Assembly: GCA_018398765.1 (NCBI GenBank)
Contig: JAHBMJ010002051.1
Location: 1-23,275, forward strand
Reading direction: 5' to 3'
Length of the DNA stretch: 23,275 nt
Source of the DNA: Chromera velia
Taxonomy: Eukaryota; Sar; Chromeraceae
Within the stretch, counting starts at the first letter, position 1. Each line of letters begins with the position of its first letter. Positions 8,988 through 17,039 of this stretch are shown piece after piece. The position numbers and the translations under genes were made by a program. The notes below the pieces were generated by a model that searched no databases, was not told the origin of the DNA, and was given only the letters and a program-made list of their open reading frames with translations.

Positions 8988-11399
8988 GTCAAAGCAAAAA
9001 AGAAAAGAGACAGAGAGGCAGCCTCTCTCAAAAGAAAACAGACTCCCTCGATTGGGTTCCCGAAACTGCACTTCAGAAGTGGCTGACCTAAAAATTAACT
9101 CACTTACTAACTCACGAACGATTGGAAGTGCTCAACAGAGCTGTTGACGGACTGACGCCAAGACTTTGGGACTGAAAAAAGCTGACAGACTGCGAGGTGC
9201 CGACCCACGGACCGACCGACCAATCGACAGACGACCAACTGACTGACTGACTGACTGACAATGAGGTCTGCATTCCACCGACTGGCAGAGGTTCAGGAGG
9301 TTCAGGAGGCCCTCAGTTTCTTTCGGGGAAGGGGGCAGGGAAAGGGAAAGGGAGGCTTCGTCGAGGTCTTCCAGAAACGTTTCTGGTGTCTGAGGGGGAA
9401 AGCGGACGTGCTCACACCTTGGAAAATTCCTTCGATTGTTCCGTGCCATCCGGAATGGGAGAACAAGAAGAGTCCGTCTTTCCGCTCCCCCAAAAGGATC
9501 GGTAGTACAAATCAGTGCACCTCCAAGGTGCTTGAAATGCTCAATGATCACTTGCTTCTCGTCCTCTCCCTTCTCGCCAGTCAAAATCAGCTTCTTACAG
9601 AGAAAGGATGTGTGGGGAGGGTCAGGCACCCCCGTTGTCGCTTCTGAGCGCAGCCGTCTCATCAGCCTCCCGCGCAGAACAGACTCGACAGCACGTCCAA
9701 CTGAGTAGAGATGATCGCTGTTGATCAGGGCCTCACAGTACGTCACAGGATCTTCGTAGTCACCGTTGCACCTCTCATTGAGAACTGCAGTCAGTCAGAG
9801 CGTGAGCGGAGGCATCGGAGGTACAGACAATTTATCTCCGGTTTCATTTCATCGTCAATGGACTCTTTCTTCGACTGTTGTACTCACATTTTTGGACTCA
9901 GCGGATTGACTCGCTATCCTCCTCATTGCACTGAAGGACGAATGCAGAAAGAAAGTGGAATCTCTGCCAACACCTCCCTCTGTGTGAGTGGACTAGAAAG
10001 CCATTGACGAGTCAGGGACTCTCACAGTCAAGCAATTTGGTTGTCAATGAAGGAATTCAAATCACTCAATGGACTTACTTCGCTGTCCGACTGACCGAAC
10101 AACACTCTGCAGAACTCTCGTTTCCATTCCCACCCCCCGAAAAAAAGACGGCGGGCCTCCTGCCTCCACTCTTCTACCGGCATCTCTTCCTCATCCTCCC
10201 CCTCCTCCTTCACAGGCACGTCAAAGCCCTCCTCCTCCTTCACGGGCACTTCAATTCCCTCCTCTTTTACAGGTACCCCACCCATCATCCCACCCTCTTC
10301 CTCTTCCATCACCCCAGTCTCCTGACTCCCTCCTCCCTCTCCCTCCCACAAGACGCCCATGTCCACATCCCCCCCTCCACCACTGGCCGCAGCCGAGGAA
10401 GAAGCACCACCCTCCACCCTCCAGGAAGAAGCAAAAATCTGAGCCCCCGCAGAGGAGGCAGCGCCCGACTGTCCCCTTGCCGGTGAAAGTGCTGCTGCTG
10501 CCGCTGCTGCCGAGGAAGAAGCAACCCCCTCCAACCCTCTCTTCTGTCCCCTCGATGGAGAAAGAGAAGGCCCCCGGGATCCCTCTGCTGCCTCATCCTC
10601 ATCCTCGTCTTCTGACTCTTTATTTCCTATGACGGGAGCCGACGTCAAAAAGCCCCCCCCACAACGAGAAGGGAAGAGACTTGCGCCGCATGTCACTAGC
10701 TCCCCAGGGCGGTTTTGGACCTGGCCGGCTGCAGCAGCAGCTGCTGCAGCTCCAGTCCCTTCTGACCCAATCTCCTGCCTGCCAGGCAGCGCAGAGGCAC
10801 GGGAAACGTCGAAGTATGCCTGCATGCAACATAGGACAGAAGAGACTTGCAAAACTGACGCAAAGGGGGAGCAAAAAGCCGTGGAGACAGGGATGAGGAG
10901 CAACCGTCTCACCAACCGACCAACCTTTGGGAAGGAGAACAGTTGCAAGAGAAGACGGACGCCACCCGAACGGACACCGACGACAACAGGGAACGCCCTT
11001 CCGACCCCCTTTTAGACATCACCGGTCGAGGCGTCACATTGGTAGGAGAAGCGGACAACCTGCACGCGAACACATACAGAGGATGCATGGTGTCAAAGAT
11101 TTACCAAGTTTGCGGGGAAGAGTACAACGGCATTTCAGGAGACGCGCACTCGAACGAAACCCACTGACCCCTTCTGCACCCGGAACCATGGGCCCTGTGA
11201 AGCAGAGGGGAGGCGGGAGCTGGACGAAAGCTTCCTCAATGCGGCGTCGCACACTGCTCGAAAATCTTCCCGACACGTTGACGTGAAGGCGAGAGCCATC
11301 AACAGAGAGTTCGTGCTCACACACAGACGGAAGGAATGACAGAACGCTCCCATCACTGAAATTCCAGTGAGCCACCTCGTGCTGAGGTTGCCCCTCCAT
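5631..11399 (-). CDS. Multi-exon gene, large probable nuclear protein (unrecognised)
   Basis: I do not recognise the family. A chain of coding-like segments on the minus strand is bounded by GT and AG signals, and several junctions agree in phase. Segments: 11399-11105, 10854-10079, 9784-9418, 8881-8540, 8207-7769, 7633-7423, 6738-6350 (or further), and about 6194-5631. The joins 1-2, 3-4, 6-7 (7769 to 7633) and 7-8 preserve reading frame exactly. The joins 2-3, 4-5 and 8-9 do not, so small exons or other splice sites must be missing. The predicted product is roughly 1,100-1,200 residues, hydrophilic and without TM segments, with basic clusters (TKKRQR, REKKRKA, PRKKKGKNKH) that suggest a nuclear protein. 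Introns are rich in microsatellites. The stop is TGA at 5633-5631. Exons are listed separately. Confidence 0.6.
6350..6738 (-). CDS. Exon 8 of the large minus-strand gene (3' limit uncertain)
   Basis: The acceptor TGTGTGCAG ends at 6739, and entry in phase 1 continues exon 7. The sequence reads WNLELMKPWTRERSSEV, PEVTIVCSETFNREHLYLP, VRRLVTRVLARSSLASFA, FDDPIPEVIRP and HHWFVNEALTKYKE. A donor CTA|GTACC lies at 6349, but the frame stays open and coding-like to a TGA at 6193-6191 (for example PPRTSRILVACSYTLEPLEL), so the exon may be up to 160 nt longer. No known domain was recognised. The mix of charged and hydrophobic residues suggests a folded part. Confidence 0.6.
6780..7195. repeat. CAGA microsatellites with an interspersed TATAT/polypyrimidine module
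   Basis: Intronic DNA of the large gene. Tetranucleotide CAGA runs occur near 6812-6858, 6938-6957, 7033-7049 and 7135-7170. Between them a unit of roughly 40-100 nt recurs. It consists of CAGAC, then TATATG or TATATCG (once AATATCG), then TTTCTTCTTC-type pyrimidines. Copies begin near 6854, 6889, 6950 and 7074, and a fifth lies near 8304 in another intron of the same gene. Confidence 0.75.
7423..7633 (-). CDS. Exon 7 of the large minus-strand gene
   Basis: The acceptor TTGGTTGCAG ends at 7634 after a strong pyrimidine tract, and the donor TTC|GTGAGT is at 7422. The exon encodes about 70 residues: SPDLMCDTVKEEDEVATG, VLSTWKKLVGAGVIDLSS and HWITVQVTFDL. Its phase in (0) matches the exon ending at 7769 and its phase out (1) matches the exon at 6738. 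Both flanking junctions therefore support the model. The upstream intron is 135 nt. The downstream intron is about 680 nt and filled with CAGA arrays. Confidence 0.65.
7769..8207 (-). CDS. Exon(s) 5/6, with a frame change at a six-G run
   Basis: The acceptor GTGTGCAG precedes 8207. The first part reads PEVANAIEFPRVPFGEQP, PPPSPTKKRQRG (nuclear-localisation-like), and LQDEAVEFVCRQLGGRP. The second part, in another frame, reads PCEVSESEELKKQH, MSFWSRALQDQF and ANIGAASTLSQ, ending at donor CAG|GTTGGT (7768). The switch lies at or near a run of six G (minus strand) around 7922-7926. One additional G would join both parts into 146 codons ending in phase 0, as the next exon needs. An alternative is an intron ending at the TTACAG at 7897. 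Sequence error, mutation and splicing cannot be told apart here. Confidence 0.55.
8355..8522. repeat. Imperfect CAGA/GAGA microsatellite in an intron
   Basis: Purine-rich tetranucleotide-like repeats (GACAGACAGAGAGAAAG, GGACAGGCAGACAGAG, and again AGACAGACAGAGAGACAGACAG near 8491-8516) lie between exon 4 and exon 5. A copy of the TATATG/polypyrimidine module precedes them at about 8304. No coding character. Confidence 0.65.
8540..8881 (-). CDS. Exon 4 of the large minus-strand gene
   Basis: The exon begins after CTGCAG at 8882 in phase 2, exactly what exon 3 provides. It encodes about 114 residues: MHLFMFDPFNASNSDRL, HHMRCMGLRVNEKERL, the basic stretch REKKRKAALHRKGHG, and GHWGVCDGPRWVDEFEAG. 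The basic run could act as a nuclear localisation signal or nucleic-acid contact. The likely donor is TG|GTTGCC at 8539. An internal CAG|GTGGGT near 8614 is an alternative donor in the same phase. Neither matches the phase demanded by the next segment, so a small exon or other site is missing. Confidence 0.58.
8925..8984. repeat. Compound (AC)n(AG)n microsatellite
   Basis: About fifteen AC units (8925-8954) pass directly into fifteen AG units (8955-8984). It lies in the intron between exons 3 and 4 of the minus-strand gene, about 40 nt upstream of the exon 4 acceptor. In gene orientation its (CT)n(GT)n sequence could add to the acceptor pyrimidine tract. Confidence 0.95.
9237..9258. repeat. 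ACTG tetranucleotide microsatellite
   Basis: Five and a half perfect ACTG units. It lies in the intron downstream of exon 3 of the minus-strand gene, following a looser run of GACC/GACA units (about 9205-9232). Confidence 0.85.
9418..9784 (-). CDS. Exon 3: conserved-looking segment, weakly BRCT-like
   Basis: The acceptor CTGCAG ends at 9785 and the donor AAG|GTGTGAG begins at 9417. The exon gives 121 full codons with good complexity: NERCNGDYEDPVTYCEALIN, then SVGRAVESVLRGRLMRRLRS, then KKLILTGEKGEDEKQVI and HFKHLGGALI. The last part resembles the start of a BRCT domain (hydrophobic strand, helix, then a Gly-Gly turn), but the usual Trp-containing C-terminal helix is not identified, so the assignment is weak. 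The exon needs an upstream phase of 1, while exon 2 ends in phase 0. A micro-exon between 10078 and 9785 would reconcile them (for example 19 nt after the TTTCTAG near 9998). It ends in phase 2, matching exon 4. Confidence 0.6.
10079..10854 (-). CDS. Exon 2: acidic and Ala-rich segment with three VPVKEE repeats
   Basis: Entered in phase 1 after an AG at 10856-10855, this exon gives 258 full codons and ends at a consensus donor GAA|GTAAGT (10078). The content is mostly low complexity: an eight-Ala run, KESEDEDEDEAAEG, a Ser/Ala-rich stretch, and then three VPVKEE units at 10276-10259, 10249-10232 and 10219-10202. Each contains Val-Lys-Glu-Glu, which matches the SUMO acceptor consensus (hydrophobic-Lys-x-Glu). 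The exon ends with a more structured-looking WRQEARRLFFGGWEWKRE. The acidic repeats suggest an interaction or modification hub in a nuclear protein. This is inference from composition only. Confidence 0.65.
11105..11399 (-). CDS. Exon 1 of the large minus-strand gene
   Basis: The first ATG of the open segment lies at 11399-11397 (MEGQPQHEVAHWNFSDGS). The exon encodes about 98 residues with ordinary, non-repetitive composition, including VCEHELSVDGSRLHVNV and RRRIEEAFVQLPPP. A donor G|GTAAAT lies at 11104, leaving the frame in phase 1, which fits the acceptor CGTCAG before 10854. The domain is unknown. No signal peptide or membrane segment is seen. Confidence 0.6.
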
Positions 11400-12082
11400 C
11401 TCTCCTTTCAACAAAGCAATACGATTAATTGCTCAGTGCGGGCTCAAACTACGAATCAGGGCATGAACTCCCCACCGCCGGAGTCTGACGAAACGTCACG
11501 AAAGAAGTGTCCCAGGTTCCTTCAAACACTCTGTCGCGAATCGAAGACCACATTCATGTTGAGTCTGCCCGATGTAAGTCGGTGTACACCATGTAAGCCT
11601 CCAGAATATATATGTGGTCCGCTGCATTTTCTGACGAGATGGGAGAGTGTCAGCACAAGGACTCTGCCGGTTTCTGAATGTGAAAAGAATAACTCCTAAT
11701 AAGAATGACGGTTGCTGTCAGATCGACAATGAACTACAATTCAAAATTTCTGCACTATTTTTTCAAAAAAAAAAAAATCGACATGCGTCTTCCATCGTCT
11801 TCCGAGTTCAGGGTGCATGTCAAGATGTGTCAAGGCTACAAAAGTTCCGACTCAGTCTGACGCACAGAGAGTCTGAAAATTGCATTCGGTAATTTCGGTT
11901 CATGCATGCACTCGTTCGCGAGACGGGTGGTGCATCGGGGAGACGGAGAAGCCCGATGGTGATGTAAAAAAGGAGGTGAATGAATGAATGAATGAATGAA
12001 GTTGGCTTTGCTAGAGTGGAGCCGTGCTCCCAGGTATATTAATATACAGTTTGTTGCATTGATCGAAGAGCCGAAATTCTGA
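11400..12082. other. Upstream region of the large gene; no further gene seen
   Basis: No coding segment is convincing on either strand. The region should include the promoter of the minus-strand gene starting at 11399. It contains a run of A (about 11767-11778), a TGCATGCA octamer at 11903-11910, a six-unit TGAA microsatellite at 11977-12000, and a perfect 14-bp palindrome at 12034-12047 just before the minisatellite. No unambiguous TATA box was placed. Confidence 0.5.
12034..12047. other. Perfect AT-rich palindrome
   Basis: GTATATTAATATAC is its own reverse complement. It lies 35 bp from the first unit of the minisatellite and could mark a recombination or insertion boundary. This is inference only. 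Confidence 0.7.
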
Positions 12083-12867
12083 GGGGACCGAGACCTCGCT
12101 GCATGGTGGCTGCTGTGGCATTTGAAATGACGGCTGAAAGGGTCTGTGCAGCTGTTGACAGAGGGAGGGGACCGAGACCTCGCTGCATGGTGGCTGCTGT
12201 GGCATTTGAAATGACGGCTGAAAGGGTCTGTGCAGCTGTTGACAGAGGGAGGGGACCGAGACCTCGCTGCATGGTGGCTGCATGTGGCTGCTGTCGCATT
12301 TGAAATGACGGCTGAAAGGGTCTGTGCAGCTGCTGACAGAGGGAGGGGACCGAGGCCTCGCTGCATGGTGGCTGCTGTCGCATTTGAAATGACTGCTGAA
12401 AGGGTCTGTGCAGCTGTTGTCAGAGGGAGAGGACCGAGACCTCGCTGGTGGCTGCTGTGGCATTTGAAATGACGGCTGAAAGGGTCTGTGCAGCTGTTGA
12501 CAGAGGGAGGGGACCGAGACCTCGCTGCATGGTGGCTGCTGTTGCATTTTGAAGTGACGGCTGAAATGGTCTGTGCAGCTGTTGACAGAGGGAGGAGGCC
12601 GCGACCTCGCTGGTGGCTGCTGTCGCATTTGAAATGAAGGCTGAAATGGTCTGTGCAGCTGTTGACAGAGGGAGGAGGCCGCGACCTCGCTGGTGGCTGC
12701 TGTCGCATTTGAAATTACGGCTGAAAGGGTCTGTGCAGCTGTTGACAGAGGGAGGGGACCGAGACCTCGCTGCATGGTGGCTGCTGTCGCATTTGAAATG
12801 AAGGCTGAAAGGGTCTGTGCAGCTGCTGACAGAGGGAGGGGACCGAGACCTCGCTGGTGGCTGCTGG
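12083..12867. repeat. Minisatellite, nine full units and a partial tenth, basic unit 84 bp
   Basis: Head-to-tail units start GGGGACCGAGACCTCGCTG and end GACAGAGGGA. Boundaries and lengths: 12083-12166 (84), 12167-12250 (84), 12251-12344 (94), 12345-12428 (84), 12429-12508 (80), 12509-12593 (85), 12594-12673 (80), 12674-12753 (80), 12754-12837 (84), partial 12838-12867. The 80-bp units lack one GCAT (GCTGCATGGTGG becomes GCTGGTGG). The 94-bp unit has a 10-bp internal duplication. Long frames without stops exist on the minus strand, but they change frame at each 80-, 85- or 94-bp unit and are repeat artefacts. There are no unique spacers, so it is not a CRISPR array. Confidence 0.97.
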
Positions 12868-13973
12868 TAGAAAAAGAATGATTGCCAGTGTCTGATTGGT
12901 TGAATAACGACCTAGACAAGGACGGAAGGAATGTGAGGAATAGAGATGAGATCTGAATTCCCTCGCGTCATGGAGCATCATGCAATATGTATATATATAT
13001 GGCTCTTTTCTAATCCAAAACCTCATCATACCCCATCACAACAACGTCTTGGTATGCATCTGATCAGATTGATTCAATCATTGATTGAGGTGCCGGTGGT
13101 TAAATGACTAGTTAAATGAAGCCGGTGAGCCAACCTCTTGGTGCATACGACGACAGTGCTCAAGCCGTTTGACAGTCCTCTTGGTGCATACGACAGTTTT
13201 CTTGGTGCATGAACCTCCCTACCGTTTGCGGGGCTAGTTACGGGGGCGACCTGAGCCGACCTCTACAAAACAAAACGGCGACAGTGCTCAAGGGCACCAA
13301 TAATCGTTCCCTTTCAAACCCTGCTTTGGAATGGAGTGAGCCCTGTCGCATACACACGCAGGTGATTCATTCTTCAATGTGATCCTAGATGTGATCCGTT
13401 CGCGGCATTAGTCACGGCACAGGCTAGACCTGTGCGGGCCGGCCAGGGAGGTCTGATGCGTCTAGGCGCTTTCTCTGGAAGCCGCACGTCAGACATTCGG
13501 CATTGGGGCGGGAGGCCAATCCTCCGGACATTAATCCTAATCCTAATCTTATCACTTATAGTCAGTTATAGACAATACTAATGGCAATCAGTAATTTAAA
13601 TCCGGCCCAAACTTAAAGGAAATCAAGGAACGATATGTATAGTACGTAGAAATTTTCTATTATAGATTATCAAATTATAATAAGTTTTATATCTAGTTTC
13701 ACATAATTCACATTATGTGTCTAGTCATGTGTAGGACCATTAACAAGCCCTGGGAGAAGCCCTAGACCCTAGCCTAGACCTCTTTACCAGTTATTTCGCG
13801 TTTGCCTGGCACACCGTTTCACATCAATGTAACATCATGCTCTAGATCATGCTACACCATGCATTCATCCTGTAGAATTTTACAATATTACAGCCTTAGT
13901 ATATAAGATCATAAAACTGTATGCCAGGTAATGCCAGGTCCCTCTTACATCATACACCACTTCACATTACAAG
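12868..13973. other. Gene-free region: short repeats, hairpin cluster, AT-rich island
   Basis: No coding frame is supported. From 13134 to 13212 CCTCTTGGTGCATACGAC recurs (13134-13151, 13177-13194, partial 13199-13212). CGACAGTGCTCAAG occurs at 13151-13164 and 13279-13292. Three hairpin-forming stretches follow at 13417-13525. From about 13540 to 13970 the sequence is AT-rich, similar in composition but not in sequence to the island at 4730-5280. The last part should contain the 3' untranslated region of the minus-strand gene ending at 13974. Confidence 0.55.
13417..13525. other. Cluster of three hairpins, possible structured RNA or DNA element
   Basis: First, GCACAGG (13417-13423) pairs with CCTGTGC (13429-13435) around a 5-nt loop. 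Next, GTCTGATGCG (13451-13460) pairs with CGCA...TCAGAC (13483-13494), leaving a 2-nt bulge, with a possible inner CTT/AAG stem. Last, GGAGG (13511-13515) pairs with CCTCC (13521-13525). A GGCCGGCC palindrome (13437-13444) lies between the first two. No known ncRNA family was recognised. Confidence 0.4.
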
Positions 13974-16900
13974 CTATTCGATAGTCCAATCTTCTGGCTC
14001 CGTTGTTGGCATGTCTGTAATGCCGGATTCAAAAAGCCTGGTAATCAATCTTGCAAACCGATTGGCAAGCACTGACGGTCCGAAAGGGAGAAGGACGAGT
14101 AATGAAAACCCAATACAGAAAAGAGCCAAGAGAGCCGCTCTCGGATTCTCCCGCCAGAGGAATGTAGGTGAGCATTCGTACACATCCTTTTGCAGAGCTG
14201 TCCTTTTCTCCATGCTCAGGTCTCCCGGGGGATCTTCTGTCAGAGGGTCCCCTTCCAGAAGTTCCAGAGGCTGCGATGATGCCGTGATTTCCTTTGCAAC
14301 AGCACACGCAGGAGGGACCAGGAGGAATGACGCAAAGCAATGGAGCGCAATCAGAGCTGCTGAATGAACAGCTTGCGGTGCGACCATCACTGTAAGAGCA
14401 ACTGCGGCAACAGTTGCGGGGATAAGCCACGTAACACCACAGCACTCCACGACCTGCCGCCCCGCAGTGCGCCCCAAGGGCAGGGCCGAGAGCGCCAAGG
14501 CAACCAGAGCCTGCCATGCCCCAAGAAAAACAGGGCTGACTGGAATCTGATCCAAACTCCCCGCACTCTCCTCAATGTCCCCAAACGCTCCGAGGAAGAG
14601 CGCCCAGTCATCTGCTTCCCCCCCCTCTGCTTTCATTTTGATGGCCAAGTTGACAATCTGGGAGGCTTCGGTCACATACACGGGGAGGAACGGGTGGCCT
14701 GAAGAAGGGTCTGTAGGGTCAGAGAGGGAGATACCTAGTTGCAGAAACACTAGAGCCAGAACCCACGAAATGAGCGAATAGACCAGACAGACACCGTTCG
14801 GGTTGTACAGATATTCCGGCTCTGCTGTGACGCCCTGAAGAGGCAACAGTTCAGGTGCAAATGCAACGGGGGAGAAGGGAAAGAACACAGGTTTCAACTC
14901 CCACTTCATCTGACGATTCGGATCTTTCACCCACTGCTCATGCTCAGGCCCCCCTCTTCCACTTTGTACAAATCTCCATTCCTCTGTCAAAGCAGAAACA
15001 CGCTCTGAGGCTGTCTTCTGAGTCTCATCTACCCCCTCGGCTGCTGTATGGTTCGTACTGGCGGATACTTCTATTTTCTCAAATGCGCGTTCTCGCGTCT
15101 GCATCTCTGCAGGAAAATTCTCAACGTACCGATCTGGAATGAAATCAGAAAAGGCCAACAATTGATTCAGGGCCAACAATCGAGGCACGAGTGTGCAGGT
15201 GAAAAAAACTGCACACGAAGTGAGGCACAGAGAAACGGCTTCTTTCGGGTTCTCTCCGAAGAGTTCTGTAAAAAAAGGATTCTCTCGACAACTCGACAAG
15301 CTCCCTCCAAACTCACAAAGAACAAATGAAATCCACGAAAGAACACCAATTCCAAAGCCCTCTAATCCCACACCAACCTCTCCACCTGCCTCATTCATTC
15401 TCTTTTCATCTGCCTCTTTTCCTCTCTCCCTCTCAGTCTCACCACCTCCACCAGGCAGCCGACCCACCCCCAAATTCCGTCGGTCGACTGCCAACACACA
15501 GGCATCCCGTGCGAACAAAGGAGGTTCCCTGGCTGTCTGAATTCTCTGACCAAACAGATTCATCAACTCATCGTCCCACCTCTCTGGATGCTCCCCTAAA
15601 AGATCTGCAACCATCTCTTCTTCAGACCACCTATGAGAATAGAGATCGGATAAAATGTACCTTGCAAAACTCCTCCAACCCAGGAACAACCGACGAAGGT
15701 TCTCAGCAATTTCCACCGCCCACCCCTGTTTTCGTCGGGCGTCTCCTTCAGGAAGAACAAAAAACTCCAAGTAATCCCCCCCCTCATCTCCATCCCTCTG
15801 CAGAGAATCCAACAACAGACGCCGACAAAGCACAGGAGCTTCAAGACTGTCCAAACAATATTCTTCAAACAGCCCATCCACACTCTCCCAATCCGGAGGC
15901 AAAAACTCCCAAGGGCTCTTCATCTGCTCCCACTCTGTCACATTCACCGGCCCATCGTATCCATACGACACCGGAGGACACGAATCAATCAGTGTCGCTC
16001 GCTCCTCCCCCTCCCTCTTCCCGAAACGACGCCACCGATTTTTTGTCACACGCGCGTCCCGATCCTTCGGCACCAAGATCTCACCTCTAAACCTCACACC
16101 CTCAGCAAAGCAAGCTCTGTCAACTACTCTGAAACCATTCCTATCCAGCAACTTCTCTGCCGTCTTCACGGCCGCTGCATTCAGACGCCAAGGGCGTATC
16201 TGTGCTCTCGCTGCCGGTGTGACAATCCCAAACCAATCAAAAAGAAGTAACTGTAATTTAATCCACACCGGCAAACCCTCCCTCTCTGCCCCTCTCGCCA
16301 TACACATTTTCGTTGCACACCTCCTGAGATAAGGAGGAAGGCCGAGAACAGGCAGACGGACCCCGTCGCGACTCAAAAGAGACGGGGGAGACGCGGCAGA
16401 TCTCGGGACGACGGCAGAGAACACATTGAGAATTCGTCCAAGTTTCCCATCTCGAAATTTTGATACTGCGATCTCTCTGTCCTTCTCCTCCCCTTCCTCA
16501 CTCTCATCAAGAAGAAGCCCTTCATCTGATGAAAACACACGGGGCGAGGCCGCCCATTTCCGTGCGAGTTCCGCTCTCTGACGGACCGCAAGTGAATAAG
16601 ATTTTTGGTCTTCAGGCAGATCTCTCAAAGGAGACAACCGCACCCTTGAGGGCACACTCAACCCTCCGACAGAGGACTCCAACCCATATTCCCTCTTAAA
16701 TACCCTCCTCCCTCCTGCCCCATACAGAGGCCTGCTGTTGCCCTCAACAGACCCTTCCCCTCCCCCCTCTGACGGCTCCTCCAACGGGGGTGCCTTGATG
16801 CGGTCTGTCAGAGAGGCTAGGGCAGATCTCAAAAGCTTAAGGGCCTTTCTGTCTTCCTCGGATAGAGAGAGTGCATCCCCCTCCTCCTCTTTCCCTTCCG

Positions 16901-17039
16901 ATCTCTCCAGCTGATCGAAAAAGCCCTCCCCCAATTTTCCCGAAGCGAGACGGTCAGAGAGGAGTCTGATCAGGGCAGGAACTGGCAAAGTCTGCAACCA
17001 AGTAGTGTGGAAGAATCTCGTGAAACGAGTCCAAGTCAT
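13974..17039 (-). CDS. Intronless gene for a multi-pass membrane protein of 1021 residues (unrecognised)
   Basis: The frame is uninterrupted from ATG at 17039-17037 to a stop at 13976-13974. An upstream in-frame GTG (17060) is not taken as the start. The family is not recognised. Residues 1-35 are Arg-rich, free of acidic residues until Asp29 and hydrophobic (MTWTRFTRFFHTTW, ALIRLL), compatible with a mitochondrial or other organelle targeting sequence. Residues 40-210 are acidic and low in complexity. Residues 225-525 look folded, with motifs such as LPVWIKLQLLLFDWFG, GYDGPVNVTEWEQMKSPW and LFARDACVLAVDRRNLG. A Gly/Glu-rich spacer (530-558) follows. Hydrophobic segments lie near 559-577, 601-622, 750-770, 835-856, 869-886, 893-914 and 967-990, so about seven TM helices are concentrated in the second half. 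The lack of introns contrasts with both neighbouring genes and could mean a retrocopy or simply an intron-poor gene. Confidence 0.9.
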   Translation of the reverse strand: MTWTRFTRFFHTTWLQTLPVPALIRLLSDRLASGKLGEGFFDQLERSEGKEEEGDALSLSEEDRKALKLLRSALASLTDRIKAPPLEEPSEGGGEGSVEGNSRPLYGAGGRRVFKREYGLESSVGGLSVPSRVRLSPLRDLPEDQKSYSLAVRQRAELARKWAASPRVFSSDEGLLLDESEEGEEKDREIAVSKFRDGKLGRILNVFSAVVPRSAASPPSLLSRDGVRLPVLGLPPYLRRCATKMCMARGAEREGLPVWIKLQLLLFDWFGIVTPAARAQIRPWRLNAAAVKTAEKLLDRNGFRVVDRACFAEGVRFRGEILVPKDRDARVTKNRWRRFGKREGEERATLIDSCPPVSYGYDGPVNVTEWEQMKSPWEFLPPDWESVDGLFEEYCLDSLEAPVLCRRLLLDSLQRDGDEGGDYLEFFVLPEGDARRKQGWAVEIAENLRRLFLGWRSFARYILSDLYSHRWSEEEMVADLLGEHPERWDDELMNLFGQRIQTAREPPLFARDACVLAVDRRNLGVGRLPGGGGETERERGKEADEKRMNEAGGEVGVGLEGFGIGVLSWISFVLCEFGGSLSSCRENPFFTELFGENPKEAVSLCLTSCAVFFTCTLVPRLLALNQLLAFSDFIPDRYVENFPAEMQTRERAFEKIEVSASTNHTAAEGVDETQKTASERVSALTEEWRFVQSGRGGPEHEQWVKDPNRQMKWELKPVFFPFSPVAFAPELLPLQGVTAEPEYLYNPNGVCLVYSLISWVLALVFLQLGISLSDPTDPSSGHPFLPVYVTEASQIVNLAIKMKAEGGEADDWALFLGAFGDIEESAGSLDQIPVSPVFLGAWQALVALALSALPLGRTAGRQVVECCGVTWLIPATVAAVALTVMVAPQAVHSAALIALHCFASFLLVPPACAVAKEITASSQPLELLEGDPLTEDPPGDLSMEKRTALQKDVYECSPTFLWRENPRAALLALFCIGFSLLVLLPFGPSVLANRFARLITRLFESGITDMPTTEPEDWTIE

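Noticed and set aside
12083-12867. Possible CRISPR array
   Set aside because: The units are tandem without unique spacers, each unit is too long, and the genome is eukaryotic.
11836-12919. Minus-strand frames of about 290-300 codons with repeated peptides
   Set aside because: They arise from the minisatellite. The two frames swap at units whose length is not a multiple of three, and the flanks have no coding character.
13533-13546. CCTAATCCTAATC resembling telomeric repeats
   Set aside because: Only two units occur, inside an AT-rich island, too little for an interstitial telomere.
15326-16090. Plus-strand frame of 254 codons
   Set aside because: It lies entirely opposite the intact 1021-codon minus-strand gene and reads as a Pro/Ser/His-rich antisense artefact.
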